DNA of 64,000 bases from assembly GCA_026120035.1 (NCBI GenBank), contig JALRME010000021.1, positions 248,001 to 312,000 on the forward strand, in the 5' to 3' direction. The first letter of the stretch is position 1. Every line of letters begins with the position of its first letter. The notes under the pieces were generated by a model that made no database searches, had not been told where the DNA came from, and saw only the letters and a list, made by a program, of their open reading frames with translations. Shown here piece by piece: positions 11,153 to 21,400 of the stretch. The position numbers were made by a program, and so were the translations under genes. This stretch comes from Coleophoma eucalyptorum. Taxonomy: Eukaryota > Ascomycota > Leotiomycetes > Helotiales > Dermateaceae.

Positions 11153-11683
11153 ATGGCAGACAAATTGACTCAGCTGCAAGATGCTGTTGATCAGGTAATC
11201 GAATCGCCTGGTCTAAATGGGACAATAGACACGCTTACACGTATATAGCTGGCCCACCAGTTTGTCGCATCGCTGTGGTACGTCCACAAACACCACGACC
11301 TCAAGAAGTTGAACGAGGCAGACAAGATTCTCGAGGACAAGAAAGAGAATGAGATTCCCGATGTTGATAAGCGTGCGCAGCATACAATGCTAGTAAAACA
11401 AGTAGTGGCTAATTGCAAGACAGTCGAACCGTACCCCGAAGCTGATTTCAAGGCTGGCCAGCTTGAACTTGCGCGCGACCTTATAGTCAAAGAACAGCAG
11501 ATCGAATATCTTATATCTGTCTTGCCTGGGCTAGAAAATAGTGAGAAGGACCAGGAACAGTTGATTCGCCAACTTGAAGAGGAACTTAAAGAAGCCGAGG
11601 TGCAGCGACAACAGGCTGTGAAGGAGAAAGAGGTCGTCTTGGCTAAGCTGGAAAGCGTTATTAGGAGCGTCAAGAGACCTTGA
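11153..11683 (+). CDS. med21: Mediator complex subunit 21 (Med21/Srb7)
   Basis: Two exons, 11153-11194 and 11249-11683, with a 54-nt phase-0 intron; 158 residues. The N-terminus [19 protein letters not shown] and the following LWYVHKHHD segment match Med21, followed by a long helical, Glu/Lys-rich coiled coil up to the C-terminus (for example [17 protein letters not shown]). Med21 heterodimerises with Med7 in the middle module of Mediator and is essential for RNA polymerase II transcription. The early position of the intron, 14 codons in, explains why the first exon is easy to miss. Length is normal for the family. Confidence 0.92.
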
Positions 11684-12069
11684 TACTGAGAAGATTGGGT
11701 GAGACCTGGTTTCAGTTTTGCATTTTACTGGCGTTGAGGAATACCCATGCGAGTTGGAATCTTTGGGCCAAGGCGTTTGTAGAACTTTGATTATTAAATG
11801 GATGAATGGAGGATAGGCTAGTCACTACTACGCCCACATACTCCCGGTCGTAACAGTACGCTCTCCTTGTGATGAGATTTTGCACAAAAGCTGTCGAAAG
11901 GCCTGCAGAGTCATTGATACAAGTCTGTCTATCCAAAATCAAGAAGTTCCAACCCGTTTCTCGCTCCAAAAAAATAGAAAACACAAATCTACTTTCTTTC
12001 ATACTTCTCGTGTATATATCTTATTCCCCAAATAAGCAGGCCATCTATTACTGCTGGGCTGATTATACT
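11684..12069. other. Convergent intergenic region, med21 / SDT1-like
   Basis: 386 bp between two convergent stop codons. It should contain both 3' UTRs; nothing else is seen. Confidence 0.5.
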
Positions 12070-12974
12070 CTATGTGGTCTTGAAGAATTGCGGGAAAAGG
12101 GTTCTAAGTTCCTCCAAGCTCCGTATCTGGTTCTTGCAAGGCTTTGGTGGCAGGGGCTCGCCCTCTTCAACAATATGTGTTGTGTTCCATCCAAGCTCTT
12201 CCGCAGCCTTGCAATTCAGGCCAGAGTCATCTAGTAAGGATTAGTAGTAATCTTAGATCTTATGTAGGCTCAATTACCAACGAAGTAGCAATTCTTATAG
12301 TTCTCAACTCCGGCTTCTGCCATTGCCTTTTTGAACATATCAATATGAGGCTTGCAAAGCATTGGTGTTGCGGCTGGATATAAAGTCAGCTTCGAATGAC
12401 ATGCCCAAAGCGAAGGATGACAAAACACTTGTCTGCTTTGTAGACTTACCATAGTCACAATAAGTAATGCCCTCGAACAGATCATCAACACCAAGCAAGC
12501 GAACTACACGCTTGCCATGGTTGACATAAGCATTGGTGAGTAACCATAGTCTGACTTTGCTCCTATCAATGTCCTCGAGTAGTTTCCGCAACTTGAGATC
12601 AGTGCTCAGGATCTGGTCCATAGGTAGAGCATCATCAACTTTGGCGTTGTACTCGAGCGGATCAATCTTGTGATGGCGGACAAGACCTTCGATAGCAAGC
12701 CCATAAGTCTTGTAGTAGTTCATATGAAGCTTGTACGCATCTTCCTTGGTTAATTCCAGATGTGTCATAAAGTACTGGTCAATCAGAACAGTCATGTGAT
12801 CGTGGACATTCTTGCCTAGTATCTGTTAGTAAGGTACAGAATGAGATAGAGCAGTAATTGGGATTTACTCTTGGGATAGAGACTATTGTTCCCTGCTAGT
12901 TAGCCCTGAAACATGGTCGTTGGTTTAACTTACCAGTTGTCAATATCAAAGAAAAAGACCGGGGTCTCTGACAT
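12070..12974 (-). CDS. HAD-family pyrimidine 5'-nucleotidase, Sdt1-like
   Basis: Five exons: 12974-12934, 12882-12869 (14 nt), 12815-12450, 12373-12278 and 12230-12070; 225 residues. HAD motif I is FFFDIDNCLYPKS (nucleophile and general acid in DID), motif II is LLTNA, motif III includes the Lys of LCKPHIDMF, and motif IV is FVDDSGLN. This arrangement with a helical cap between motifs I and II is that of Sdt1/Phm8-type pyrimidine or lysophosphatidate phosphatases. Motif I is assembled from three exons, one of only 14 nt, yet every junction restores a conserved residue. The exact substrate (UMP/CMP, modified pyrimidines or others) cannot be read from sequence. Confidence 0.9.
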
Positions 12975-13401
12975 GTTTGAAATGTGTCTTTTCCTTGGAG
13001 AGTGGCAGAGAAGAGGGTGAAAGTTAGAGTAGACGGAGGTATTTACACGTCTTCTAGCAAGATATCTAACGTACCACAGCATATAACAAAACCATGAGAG
13101 GGGAGATGTAATGGTGACTCTTTCGGGGAGACAACTGCCATTGACGAAAGAGGCAACTTAGGCGAAGCACCAGCTGCCGCGCTGGGGCGCTGGGCCTTCG
13201 GCAAGAACAGTTTGTTTCCTCTCATCAAACTACAATCACATCGCATCGCAGCAGCAAGAAGAAGAAGACAGTGCAGTTCGACAGTAGCAACCGGAGCTAA
13301 CGTATATTTGCTTATTCCCATCAATACCGCGTCTCTATTAGAGCATCGCGTTTTCCATTTTGCTATCTGCTTGACCTTTCGCAATCTCTGCTTGCTGTGC
13401 G
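12975..13401. promoter_or_regulatory. Divergent promoter, SDT1-like / 867-residue gene
   Basis: 427 bp between opposed start codons. An AG-rich patch (GAAGAAGAAGA at about 13257-13268) lies in the leader of the right-hand gene. No other feature is supportable. Confidence 0.45.
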
Positions 13402-16005
13402 ATGGCCCAAGGGGCTGTCGCCTTTTTTCCTGCGAATGCAGCTACACTGACACCGGACGAGTTGCACGAGATAAGGGAATGCCAGAAGATCTGCGCATTT
13501 CGAGATGCAGTCCTTGCTGGAACTCATCCCCGTATCAAGGTGCCTTCTCATCCGGTGAATGTCAGCAAGCTCAGCAGTGCAGGTCATAATGCTCCAATTT
13601 CAGGCGCAATCACGCCCGCAGCGCATATTTATGCGACTCCTAGTTCCAATGTCGAAACTCCATCGCCCTTTTCTAGAACGAAGAATGCAACGGCACAACA
13701 GAATTCGACGTTGCCCATCAAGCCTGCCAAGTCTGAGATCAATCCTATACTGTTAGAGAAATCGGAAGATCTGATCAAGGCAGAAATACAGCTGCAGAGA
13801 CAGAGGTTAGAACGTGCACTGAGGGAACAGATTGAGCAACAGCGGCTTGCCCAAAAGGCCGCATACCAGTCCTCTGAATCCTTGCCAAGTTTCGATCTCA
13901 CTGAAGTTCTAACAAAAGCCCTTGCTATAGTGCATCCTTCTGCTGTCGTAGAAGCTGCACCATCTGTGGGTGCTGCAAGTGATTCATTTGATGACAACAC
14001 ATTCTACTCAAGCCAACATGATACACCAACTCTTTCAAGCTCGCCGCATAGGAAAGACCAAAAGGAATCTGGTGAAGTTCAATCTCGTGCTGTAGTATCA
14101 GCAGATGAATCATCGAGCACAGGTAGTGCTACCCAGAGTCGTGCGAACAATCGAGAAACGGTTGCAACTGGTAACTCGCGTTCCAATGATAATGTTGAAA
14201 CAGCGCAGCAATTTTCATCCTCGCACCAACAACTCACCCACAATACACATTCAACAGATAACAGTTTGATGGTTGACGCAAGGAATAACATAGCTGATGT
14301 ATACACTACCCCCGAAGAGTTAAATTACATCCCGGAACTAAGAGATACACAGAAAAGCACTGATGCTCTCCTTAAGGAAGCTTTCGCCATTGACCCAACG
14401 TCGCCCTTGGTGCGTGGCCACGATCTCTCTCCAGTTGCGCCTCAGCCTGCACGTGTGTCTCCATTGGCCTTAGCACGAGAACCGCCAGTCGCCCAACAGC
14501 TTCACCCTGACGAAGCACCTCCTGCACAAGTAGCTGCGCTGCGCGAAAAGGTCTCAGAGAACTCTAGCACCGATAGCTCACCTAAAGGGAGCAGGTCAGA
14601 GAGAAAGAAGAGAAAGGAAAAGAAACAAAAGCGCAAGTCAGCTATTGTTAATACCCCGGACTCTCCCTACATAAAGCCAGAACCACGCTCACCTTCACCC
14701 TATGGAGTCACGCCACTGCCTAGACCTAATAAACGACCACGAGTCTCAGCATATGGTGCAGAGCTCAATTATGATGAGCCTAGACACGATGAACCACCAG
14801 CGAGCCACGGAGAGCGTGCTGTTGCACGTCAAGATGTTGCACCTTACGAGTCTTACGGAGAACCCAGGCGTGTACCTCCTCCAACTTACGAGCGTGTAGG
14901 TAGAGACGAGGGTAATTATCGCCGTCGTGTAAGCGAAGGGCAGTATATCAGACGCCTTTCACCTCAAGCCCCTCAAGCTCACGATCTGTACGGGCAGCCC
15001 GAAGCTGTTTCAGCCCGGGCTGTCTCCCACACTGTGGTTGATCGCCGAATAGATGAAGCCCCCCGATATTATAGAGATTTACCCCCAAGAGCTAGTGTAC
15101 GTCCTGACATTGATCGTGATCGCTCACGTTCCCCAATTATGCGCGAACGAGCATCGCCAAACCTCATGGGTCCTCCCCGCCAACCCGTACGAATTGTAGT
15201 CGATGAATACGGACGGGAATATATTGATCCAACACCTGTTAGGCAATCAATGGCACCGCCAGCAAGACGGGAAATCTACTATGAGCGTGCTCCCACAAGG
15301 GCAGTGTCAAGTCGAGCACCGGTAGAGACTTTCGAGGAAAACGGGGTCCTCTACCGAAGAGCGTCCCCCATCGCTATGACTCCACGACGAGTGGTAACCC
15401 AGCCAGAGTATAGTGATCCTGAATACCGACAATATCGCCAGCGAGAGTATTCAGTCCGGCCAATGGGTCCACCAGGCGAAGAATTTGTTCGCCAGCGTGA
15501 ATATTCTGTTCGTCCAAGCATGGCACCGCCAGCAGACGATTACTTACGGCAAAGAGAATACTCTGTCCGACCGATGGGGCCTCCCGGAGAAGAATATGTC
15601 CCAATCCGAGCACCCATACGACGCGAAGCTACGTACTTGGAAGAGATACCGCCACGTGAATACATTAGAGCCCCAAGTGTTCGAACAGAGGCCGTGAGAT
15701 ATGAGCTGCCTAGAGAGTATGTCGGAAGACTGCAGAGTGTTCGTCCCGAAGTGCCGGGGAGAGAATATACCGGCAGTGTACGACCAGAAGCTTTGAGGGA
15801 GATGGCCATTCCTCCACAGCGGGAGTATAGCGTCAGACCAGTGGAGAGGCCGCGAAGAGAGTATATCATGGATGCTGGGGATAGCAGGTTCTATGAAGGA
15901 GGTAGGGAAGGTGAAAGAGTAACCTATATGGAGAGACCCGCTCCTGAGGCAGGAGATATCGTCTATGCCGGCGACGGTGTCAGAAGAGAAGTGTACAGAA
16001 GTTGA
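13402..16005 (+). CDS. Long disordered repeat protein, probably nuclear
   Basis: Intronless, 867 residues, start ATG at 13402. I do not recognise a named family. Residues 1-40 are relatively ordered (LTPDELHEIRECQKICAFRD), followed by a Gln/Glu helix near residues 115-150 and a long Ser/Thr/Pro-rich stretch. A strongly basic cluster (SRSERKKRKEKKQKRK) and PNKRPRV look like nuclear localisation signals. The last third is rich in Arg, Tyr and Pro. From about residue 680 it repeats the heptad REYSVRP four times exactly, interleaved with MGPPGEE or SMAPPADD, with decayed copies further on (REYTGSVRPE, REYVGRLQSVRPE). RS/SP dipeptides recall RNA-binding or splicing-associated proteins, but that is inference only. 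Confidence 0.75.
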   Translation: MAQGAVAFFPANAATLTPDELHEIRECQKICAFRDAVLAGTHPRIKVPSHPVNVSKLSSAGHNAPISGAITPAAHIYATPSSNVETPSPFSRTKNATAQQNSTLPIKPAKSEINPILLEKSEDLIKAEIQLQRQRLERALREQIEQQRLAQKAAYQSSESLPSFDLTEVLTKALAIVHPSAVVEAAPSVGAASDSFDDNTFYSSQHDTPTLSSSPHRKDQKESGEVQSRAVVSADESSSTGSATQSRANNRETVATGNSRSNDNVETAQQFSSSHQQLTHNTHSTDNSLMVDARNNIADVYTTPEELNYIPELRDTQKSTDALLKEAFAIDPTSPLVRGHDLSPVAPQPARVSPLALAREPPVAQQLHPDEAPPAQVAALREKVSENSSTDSSPKGSRSERKKRKEKKQKRKSAIVNTPDSPYIKPEPRSPSPYGVTPLPRPNKRPRVSAYGAELNYDEPRHDEPPASHGERAVARQDVAPYESYGEPRRVPPPTYERVGRDEGNYRRRVSEGQYIRRLSPQAPQAHDLYGQPEAVSARAVSHTVVDRRIDEAPRYYRDLPPRASVRPDIDRDRSRSPIMRERASPNLMGPPRQPVRIVVDEYGREYIDPTPVRQSMAPPARREIYYERAPTRAVSSRAPVETFEENGVLYRRASPIAMTPRRVVTQPEYSDPEYRQYRQREYSVRPMGPPGEEFVRQREYSVRPSMAPPADDYLRQREYSVRPMGPPGEEYVPIRAPIRREATYLEEIPPREYIRAPSVRTEAVRYELPREYVGRLQSVRPEVPGREYTGSVRPEALREMAIPPQREYSVRPVERPRREYIMDAGDSRFYEGGREGERVTYMERPAPEAGDIVYAGDGVRREVYRS
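15440..15870 (+). repeat. In-frame REYSVRP repeat block
   Basis: Four exact copies of the heptapeptide REYSVRP and several degenerate copies are encoded in this part of the 867-residue gene. Copies 1 and 3 share the extension MGPPGEE, so the higher-order unit spans two heptads. Codon use differs between copies, so the repeat is old or under protein-level selection and not a recent DNA slippage. Confidence 0.8.
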
Positions 16006-18201
16006 AGTTTTCTCAGCGTAATGGCCAGAGGCGAAAATATTCTTGTACAATAGTAAGTCACATTGGAATAGCATTGGAAGGGGCATGGCATTGCAGGCGG
16101 AGTTCCTGGCACAGCGTGGCGAATATGTCATTAAAAAGTGCCTCTTTTGGACAGGAGTTTCCCTGGGGCAATACCAGCACGTTCCTTCTAGATAATATGT
16201 ATAATTGGACTATTAAAATCTGCATGAAAATGGAGAATTCAAGCACGTGTGTAGCATACAGATTTGCATCGCAGACATTGCAGCTGAGGTCTGAATCTCG
16301 TGATCTTCCTTGTTTGTGTTTTAGGGAAATGGCACATCCAATGACGATGGTGCTTCAAGGGCACTACGGCGGTTGAAGGTTTCCGAGGATGTCTCAGGCT
16401 GAGCTGATCTGCTCTGGGCTGCTCTGAGCTTCTTCGTGTCAGCGACGTCTTTCGTAGCGATCCGCCGCCTCGAAATTGAGACAGGCACAGATCCCTCGCT
16501 GATCTGCTCTCGAGCCAAGGAAGAGAGCGTTGCTTGCTCCAGCCAACTTCCCAGCACGTCGAATCGACGGTCTGTTGTGCTCTTGGCTTTGGCTGGCTTT
16601 GGTTGGCTTCGGAGGAAATGCCTCACCGCGCTTCCTTCTCCAGACTTTCCAAGCGTTCAGGTCACGACTAAAAACGTCTTAAGACGTCTGGAGGATGGCG
16701 TGTTCGGTCGGGGCAGTGGAATTCGCACCATACCAAAAACAGCCGTACGCTCTCTCCTTCGCTCAAAGCCACACGTTACCTTCTCGTCCAGACCAATGGA
16801 TCATCACTTTACTAAGGTTCTAGATCAGGCAAAGTTGAGGCAACACGAGGGCTTTCGGCCTTCGTTTCGAAGTTGTGTGATGCTAGCTGCTGTAAACAGG
16901 CGACGCACCACCCAACGAGGCTAACATGAACCACAAGGGAAAGCGAGGAGATGAAGCAGGCGGCGGAATTGAATCATGGTGAGCCTGCCCCCTTGGCTGC
17001 GTCCTTGCAATGATCTCCCTTAACACGAGATCTCATCGTCATCGTCACACTGGACCATAGCTCTCGGCCGTCCCCTTTTTCCCCGTGGCTGCTGCTTTTT
17101 ATGGTGCATTCCACGGCTGGGACTTTGAGCGTTGTGCAGGCTACCTGGAAAAGATGGAGTCCGGACCGGAATGGTCGGCCGAAGGAGATCCTATCACGAT
17201 GGAGTATGAAGGCCCACCCAAGCTCTTGCACTCCTGCCTCTCCCCACCCGTCCAAGTTTAGCTTCAGCACTTGGGAGGATCTCATGGTGTTGTGATGGAC
17301 GCATTTTTTCATAGCTCGCCCAACGTGGACCCTCGCTAGTGCAAGGACGGTCGGTACGGCACTCGACCCTGATTCAAAGCAGACCAGCAGACCAGCAGGC
17401 AGGCAGGCACGCAGTACCGACGGAGCCAGGGCCAGTGTCAGGGCGGCCAGTGCCAGTGCCAGTGTCAATGATAGTGACGGAGCCACTTTGTGCATCCTCA
17501 GTTCAGCTCGTAAGGTCTTGCAACGTACAGTGTCTCTCGTGTTGATGTTCGCACTGTAGGTGCTTGGTCATGATTATTCCCGGACATCCTAAAGCTGCCC
17601 ATTCTTGAGTGCCGCCCCAATGATCCCAGCGTAAGCCCGTCTACATTTGCCCTGTTTCCAGTGGTGCAACAGCGCGAGTCTGTTTTGACCCTGCTGGGTG
17701 TCGAAGCCAATCGAAGCGTATCACTACGACTGAAGGGGAAGGGGCAGTGACAGTGGCAGCAAGCGAGAACAAAACAAACTGCTGCTCCCAGCAATCACAT
17801 CAGCGTCAGCGCCTGGCGAGTCCCCGGCCTTGCGTGCTTGCTTTCCTCACCAGTCAGGCTGTGTCGATGTCTGCATTTGCAGATGCAGCTGCGTGCAAAC
17901 CTCAGGCGCTGATGCTCACCCTCACCCTCACCACGCTCACCCTACCCTCCTCACCCTACCCTCACGCCGCTCACCCTCGCTCTCGCCCTTTCCCTCTTCC
18001 ACGCTGGCCTCGCTTCCCCCTTCCACCAAACCCCCCCAACCCTGCTTCACTTAAGTGGGCTTAGCTCAGCAAGCATCATAGCCCAGATCCAGCAACACTC
18101 GACTCTCTTCGACCTCTCGAAATCGAGCAAGGCACACGACTGTCTGTCTCTCTCACCCCAACACACAACGCTCTCCCCGACGAGAGTCTCTCCCATCCAC
18201 C
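16006..18201. other. Long upstream region of the KH-protein gene
   Basis: About 2.2 kb without a supportable gene. The right side has simple-sequence blocks: CAG/GCA-rich at 17383-17409, CCAGTG units at 17441-17466 and CCCTCAC-like units at 17915-17990, followed by a CT-rich leader up to the ATG at 18202. An open frame at 16436-16924 lacks an ATG and any domain. Confidence 0.5.
17915..17990. repeat. Imperfect CTCACC/CCCTAC tandem array
   Basis: Short units CTCACC, CCCTCA and CCCTACC recur irregularly through this stretch on the + strand, giving an almost purine-free strand. It lies about 250 bp upstream of the KH-protein start, inside the probable promoter or leader. Confidence 0.7.
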
Positions 18202-21200
18202 ATGAACAAGCTGGCAAATATGAGGCATTGGTCAGAGAGGATGGGCCCTGGCTTCGGCATGTCGAGGCCTAATATGAACATGAATGCCATGCCGCCTCAG
18301 CAACAAAAGACACATGCGAACTCGCCGATTATGTCTCCCCAACCCCAAGATACCCCCATCCACTACTCCTTCAACGTACCTTTCGCCTCAGAACTCACCG
18401 GCCCCAACACCGAGGATATAATATATGCCACCACCGACGCCATCCAACGTTGGACGCACCCCGAAGACGCGCCTGATGACGTGCCTGTCCACGAGCTCCC
18501 GGTGCACGCCAATAATCTTGCAAATCTCAAGCGACTCTGTAAAGATATCACGAGTGCTCCCACCCTGATAGAGGCTCACGTCAAGTCTTTTCAACCCAAG
18601 AGAATCAAGGGCCAAGTCACCAATGTTTGTCTCTCCGGAACTCCGGATTTGGTGCATCAGACCCGGGACCGGATCTTGAACGAGACACCACTGGCTTTGG
18701 TAAGGAAGAGCCTCGTCTTGCTGCTGCTGTGGCTGGGAATTTTGCTAACGGATTAACAGCGTTGTGCGGTCGTGGACATCAATGGCGACCTTCTCTTGGA
18801 CGACAGCGAATCAGCTATAAAGCAACAAGTGCTTGCCCACCTCGACGACATTTCAATCTTCTGTGGAGTGGACGTCTTCCTACTTGGTCCAAAAATCGCT
18901 TCCCTATCTGAGGGATTGAACGCCAACGGTGATGCTGGACGCGACCAGAGATGGAGAGTAGCGATCTACGGCGACATGGAAAGTGCAGAGCATGCAAAGA
19001 CCAGAGTTCTTATTCTCATTGACCGACTGGTTAGTACCATTAGCTTCATGAATCCTATGGTGACGAGGCTAACCCTCTGCTCTAGCTTGGTCGTGTTGTG
19101 GATGCCATGAAGCTTGAATTATCGCTGCACACAGTTCTTTGTGGCCGATCCCGGAAGAATATCAAGCTCATTGAATCTGCCACAAATACAGCAATATATT
19201 TCCCTCCCCCTTCTTCTCGAATCTATAGATATGTACCAGCAGGTGCCGAGCAGCGGAACCCTGAGGAAGTTTTTATTACTGGTGATGGACCTCAAAATAT
19301 TGCCATGGCAAAGCAGAAAATCCATGAGCTCGTTACGCGCATCAGACTCTTCATGAAAGACGCCGTAGTCTCAGCTGCCAAGATTGACAGCATTCTCTTG
19401 ACTAGGTTGGACAAGGTGCGCAAAATTATGGAAACCAATGGCACATTCATTCAGTTTCCTCAATTGGCATCTCAACGCAATATGATCCGCATTCAAGGTG
19501 TGGAGGGTCTACATGTTGAACGTACTGTTAGAGACATTATGTCTCTTGTAAGTCTCCCAAAATCGTATCCCAAGACGATTACTAACCTTGTCTAGACTGG
19601 ACAGTTCTACAGCGCTTCGTGGTGGATTCAAAATACAGATATTACACGCACTCCTTCCCCATCTGATATTCGAACCATGTTGTCAGATATTTGCGCCAAC
19701 TCTGATGCAGATGTCTCCTTTGACAAGTTGACTTTCACCATTACTGGATCTGATGATGCAGTTAAGGCTGCACTGATGGTGATATCAGAAATTCGCTTTG
19801 TCACACGATCCCAATACCAGATCAGGGTTAAGATCGAACTTGCAAACGAGCACAAGGAATTCGTCAGTGGTAAGAAGAACGGCAAGATCAACAAGATTAT
19901 GGGCCAAAGTAAGCAAGAAGCACTGGTCATTTCTGCTTTACACCTATGCTAACAAATATATAGGCTCCGTTCAGATCATCTTTGACGGCTTCAACGAATA
20001 CAACTTCAACATAGATGTCTGCGGTGGCAACTATGAAGCCATGAAGTCTGGACTCATGCTTGTTGAACAGGAGATGCCTGCATCTATATCCTTCCATGTT
20101 CCTGACCAGTACCATAAGCGCATTATTGGCATTGGTGGTCAACATATTCAGCGGATTATGAAGAAACACTCTGTCTTCGTTAAATTCTCCAATGCCATGG
20201 ACAGAGGTGAGTGCAATTGCTTCAAGTCTAATATCTTCTTGCTAATAATGTGAAGGCGGTGTTGGCCGAGAAGATGATGATATCAAGGTTGACAATGTCA
20301 TTTGCCGTACGCCTGCACGCAATGCACAAAACCTCGAGCTCGTCAAATCCGAAATATTGGACATGGTTGATCGTGTGGATTCTGAATTCACCTCTCAGAC
20401 TGTGAATGTCGACCGTCTCTACCACAGGCAACTCATTGCTCGTTTGAGCCAGCTCGAAGAGCTCGAGAGGAAGTGGAATTGCAAGATCATCTTTCCCAGC
20501 ACAGAGCAGGCTAGTGATGATGTCACGGTCTCAGGACCCGAGTGGCAGGTGCCTCATTGTGTGGATGAGTTCTTGGGCATGGTTCCAGACAACCACGAGC
20601 TTGTGCTGGCTCGTACCCCTGAACTTATGAAATATTTTGAATCGGCTGATTTCAAGACGGATCTTGTATCCAAGTTGAAGTCACAATATGTGGTTGATGT
20701 TCAGGTCAAGGAAGATGCCAACGAGCGTACCGAAGATGACGGACCAACAGTCACTCTATTGTGGGGTTTCACCAGAAACAATGCTGGTGGGGTACGTGAT
20801 GCTATTGACTTCTTGCACTCAAACCTTGCAACAGCCGGCATCGAGATTACCACCGTTAAAGGTGCTATTCCTCGACCAAAGTCTGACTCCTTTGAAGAGT
20901 CTCTGCAGTACTTTGACTCCAAGCTCTTGCAGCATGCACCTGCTCCAGTTTCCACCGACTCACCTACAAAGTCCTCCTTTGGGGACGATGTAGCACGGGA
21001 GCGAAGCACCATTTTCGACAAGCTTCGAAAGCCTGGCAGCATGTCTTCTATTTCCTCTTTCCTAGACCGCCGCAAGAATAGCTCCCATTCGCCTGCAGGG
21101 TCCTTCTTCAAGAACGGCTCCAGCAACGTTTCCAAGTCTTCATTGATTTCCATTGAGTCTACCCGCAGTTTCAATGCGGATCGCAATCCATGGAACGACA

Positions 21201-21400
21201 GCGGAGTCAACTTACCAGACGATGATACCACACCATGGCCAACTCGTCCTTTTGGCACGAGCAACGAGCTCAAGCCTAATTCTCAGTTCTCGCATCCAGG
21301 TGATGCTACTCCACGACATGCTCTTGATAGCGGTCGTCCTTCAACTTCTCATTCCAGCAACTCAGGATACCCCGGCCCAATTGGGCCACCTCGTTATTAA
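18202..21400 (+). CDS. Multi-KH-domain RNA-binding protein (BicC/Mug60-like)
   Basis: Six exons: 18202-18699, 18760-19029, 19086-19547, 19596-19908, 19964-20206 and 20256-21400; 976 residues. A canonical KH core is at about residues 550-600, YHKRIIGIGGQHIQRIMKKH, with an intact GIGG loop. Earlier KH-like modules (for example VLCGRSRKNIKLIE and VSGKKNGKINKIMG) have altered GxxG loops, and further beta-alpha-alpha-beta units are suggested after residue 640 (LSQLEELERKWNCKIIFP). The C-terminal 150 residues are Ser/Pro-rich and disordered. Such cytoplasmic KH proteins bind mRNA and act in localisation, decay or translation. All five junctions keep frame, three at phase 0 and two at phase 1. Family membership is clear; the specific orthologue is not. 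Confidence 0.85.

Noticed and set aside
16436..16924. 162-codon plus-strand frame as a gene
   Set aside because: Begins with GTG, contains no recognisable domain, and the composition resembles the surrounding non-coding DNA.
17915..17990. CCCTCA/CCCTAC array as an interstitial telomere
   Set aside because: Units are irregular and do not match the fungal TTAGGG/CCCTAA repeat.
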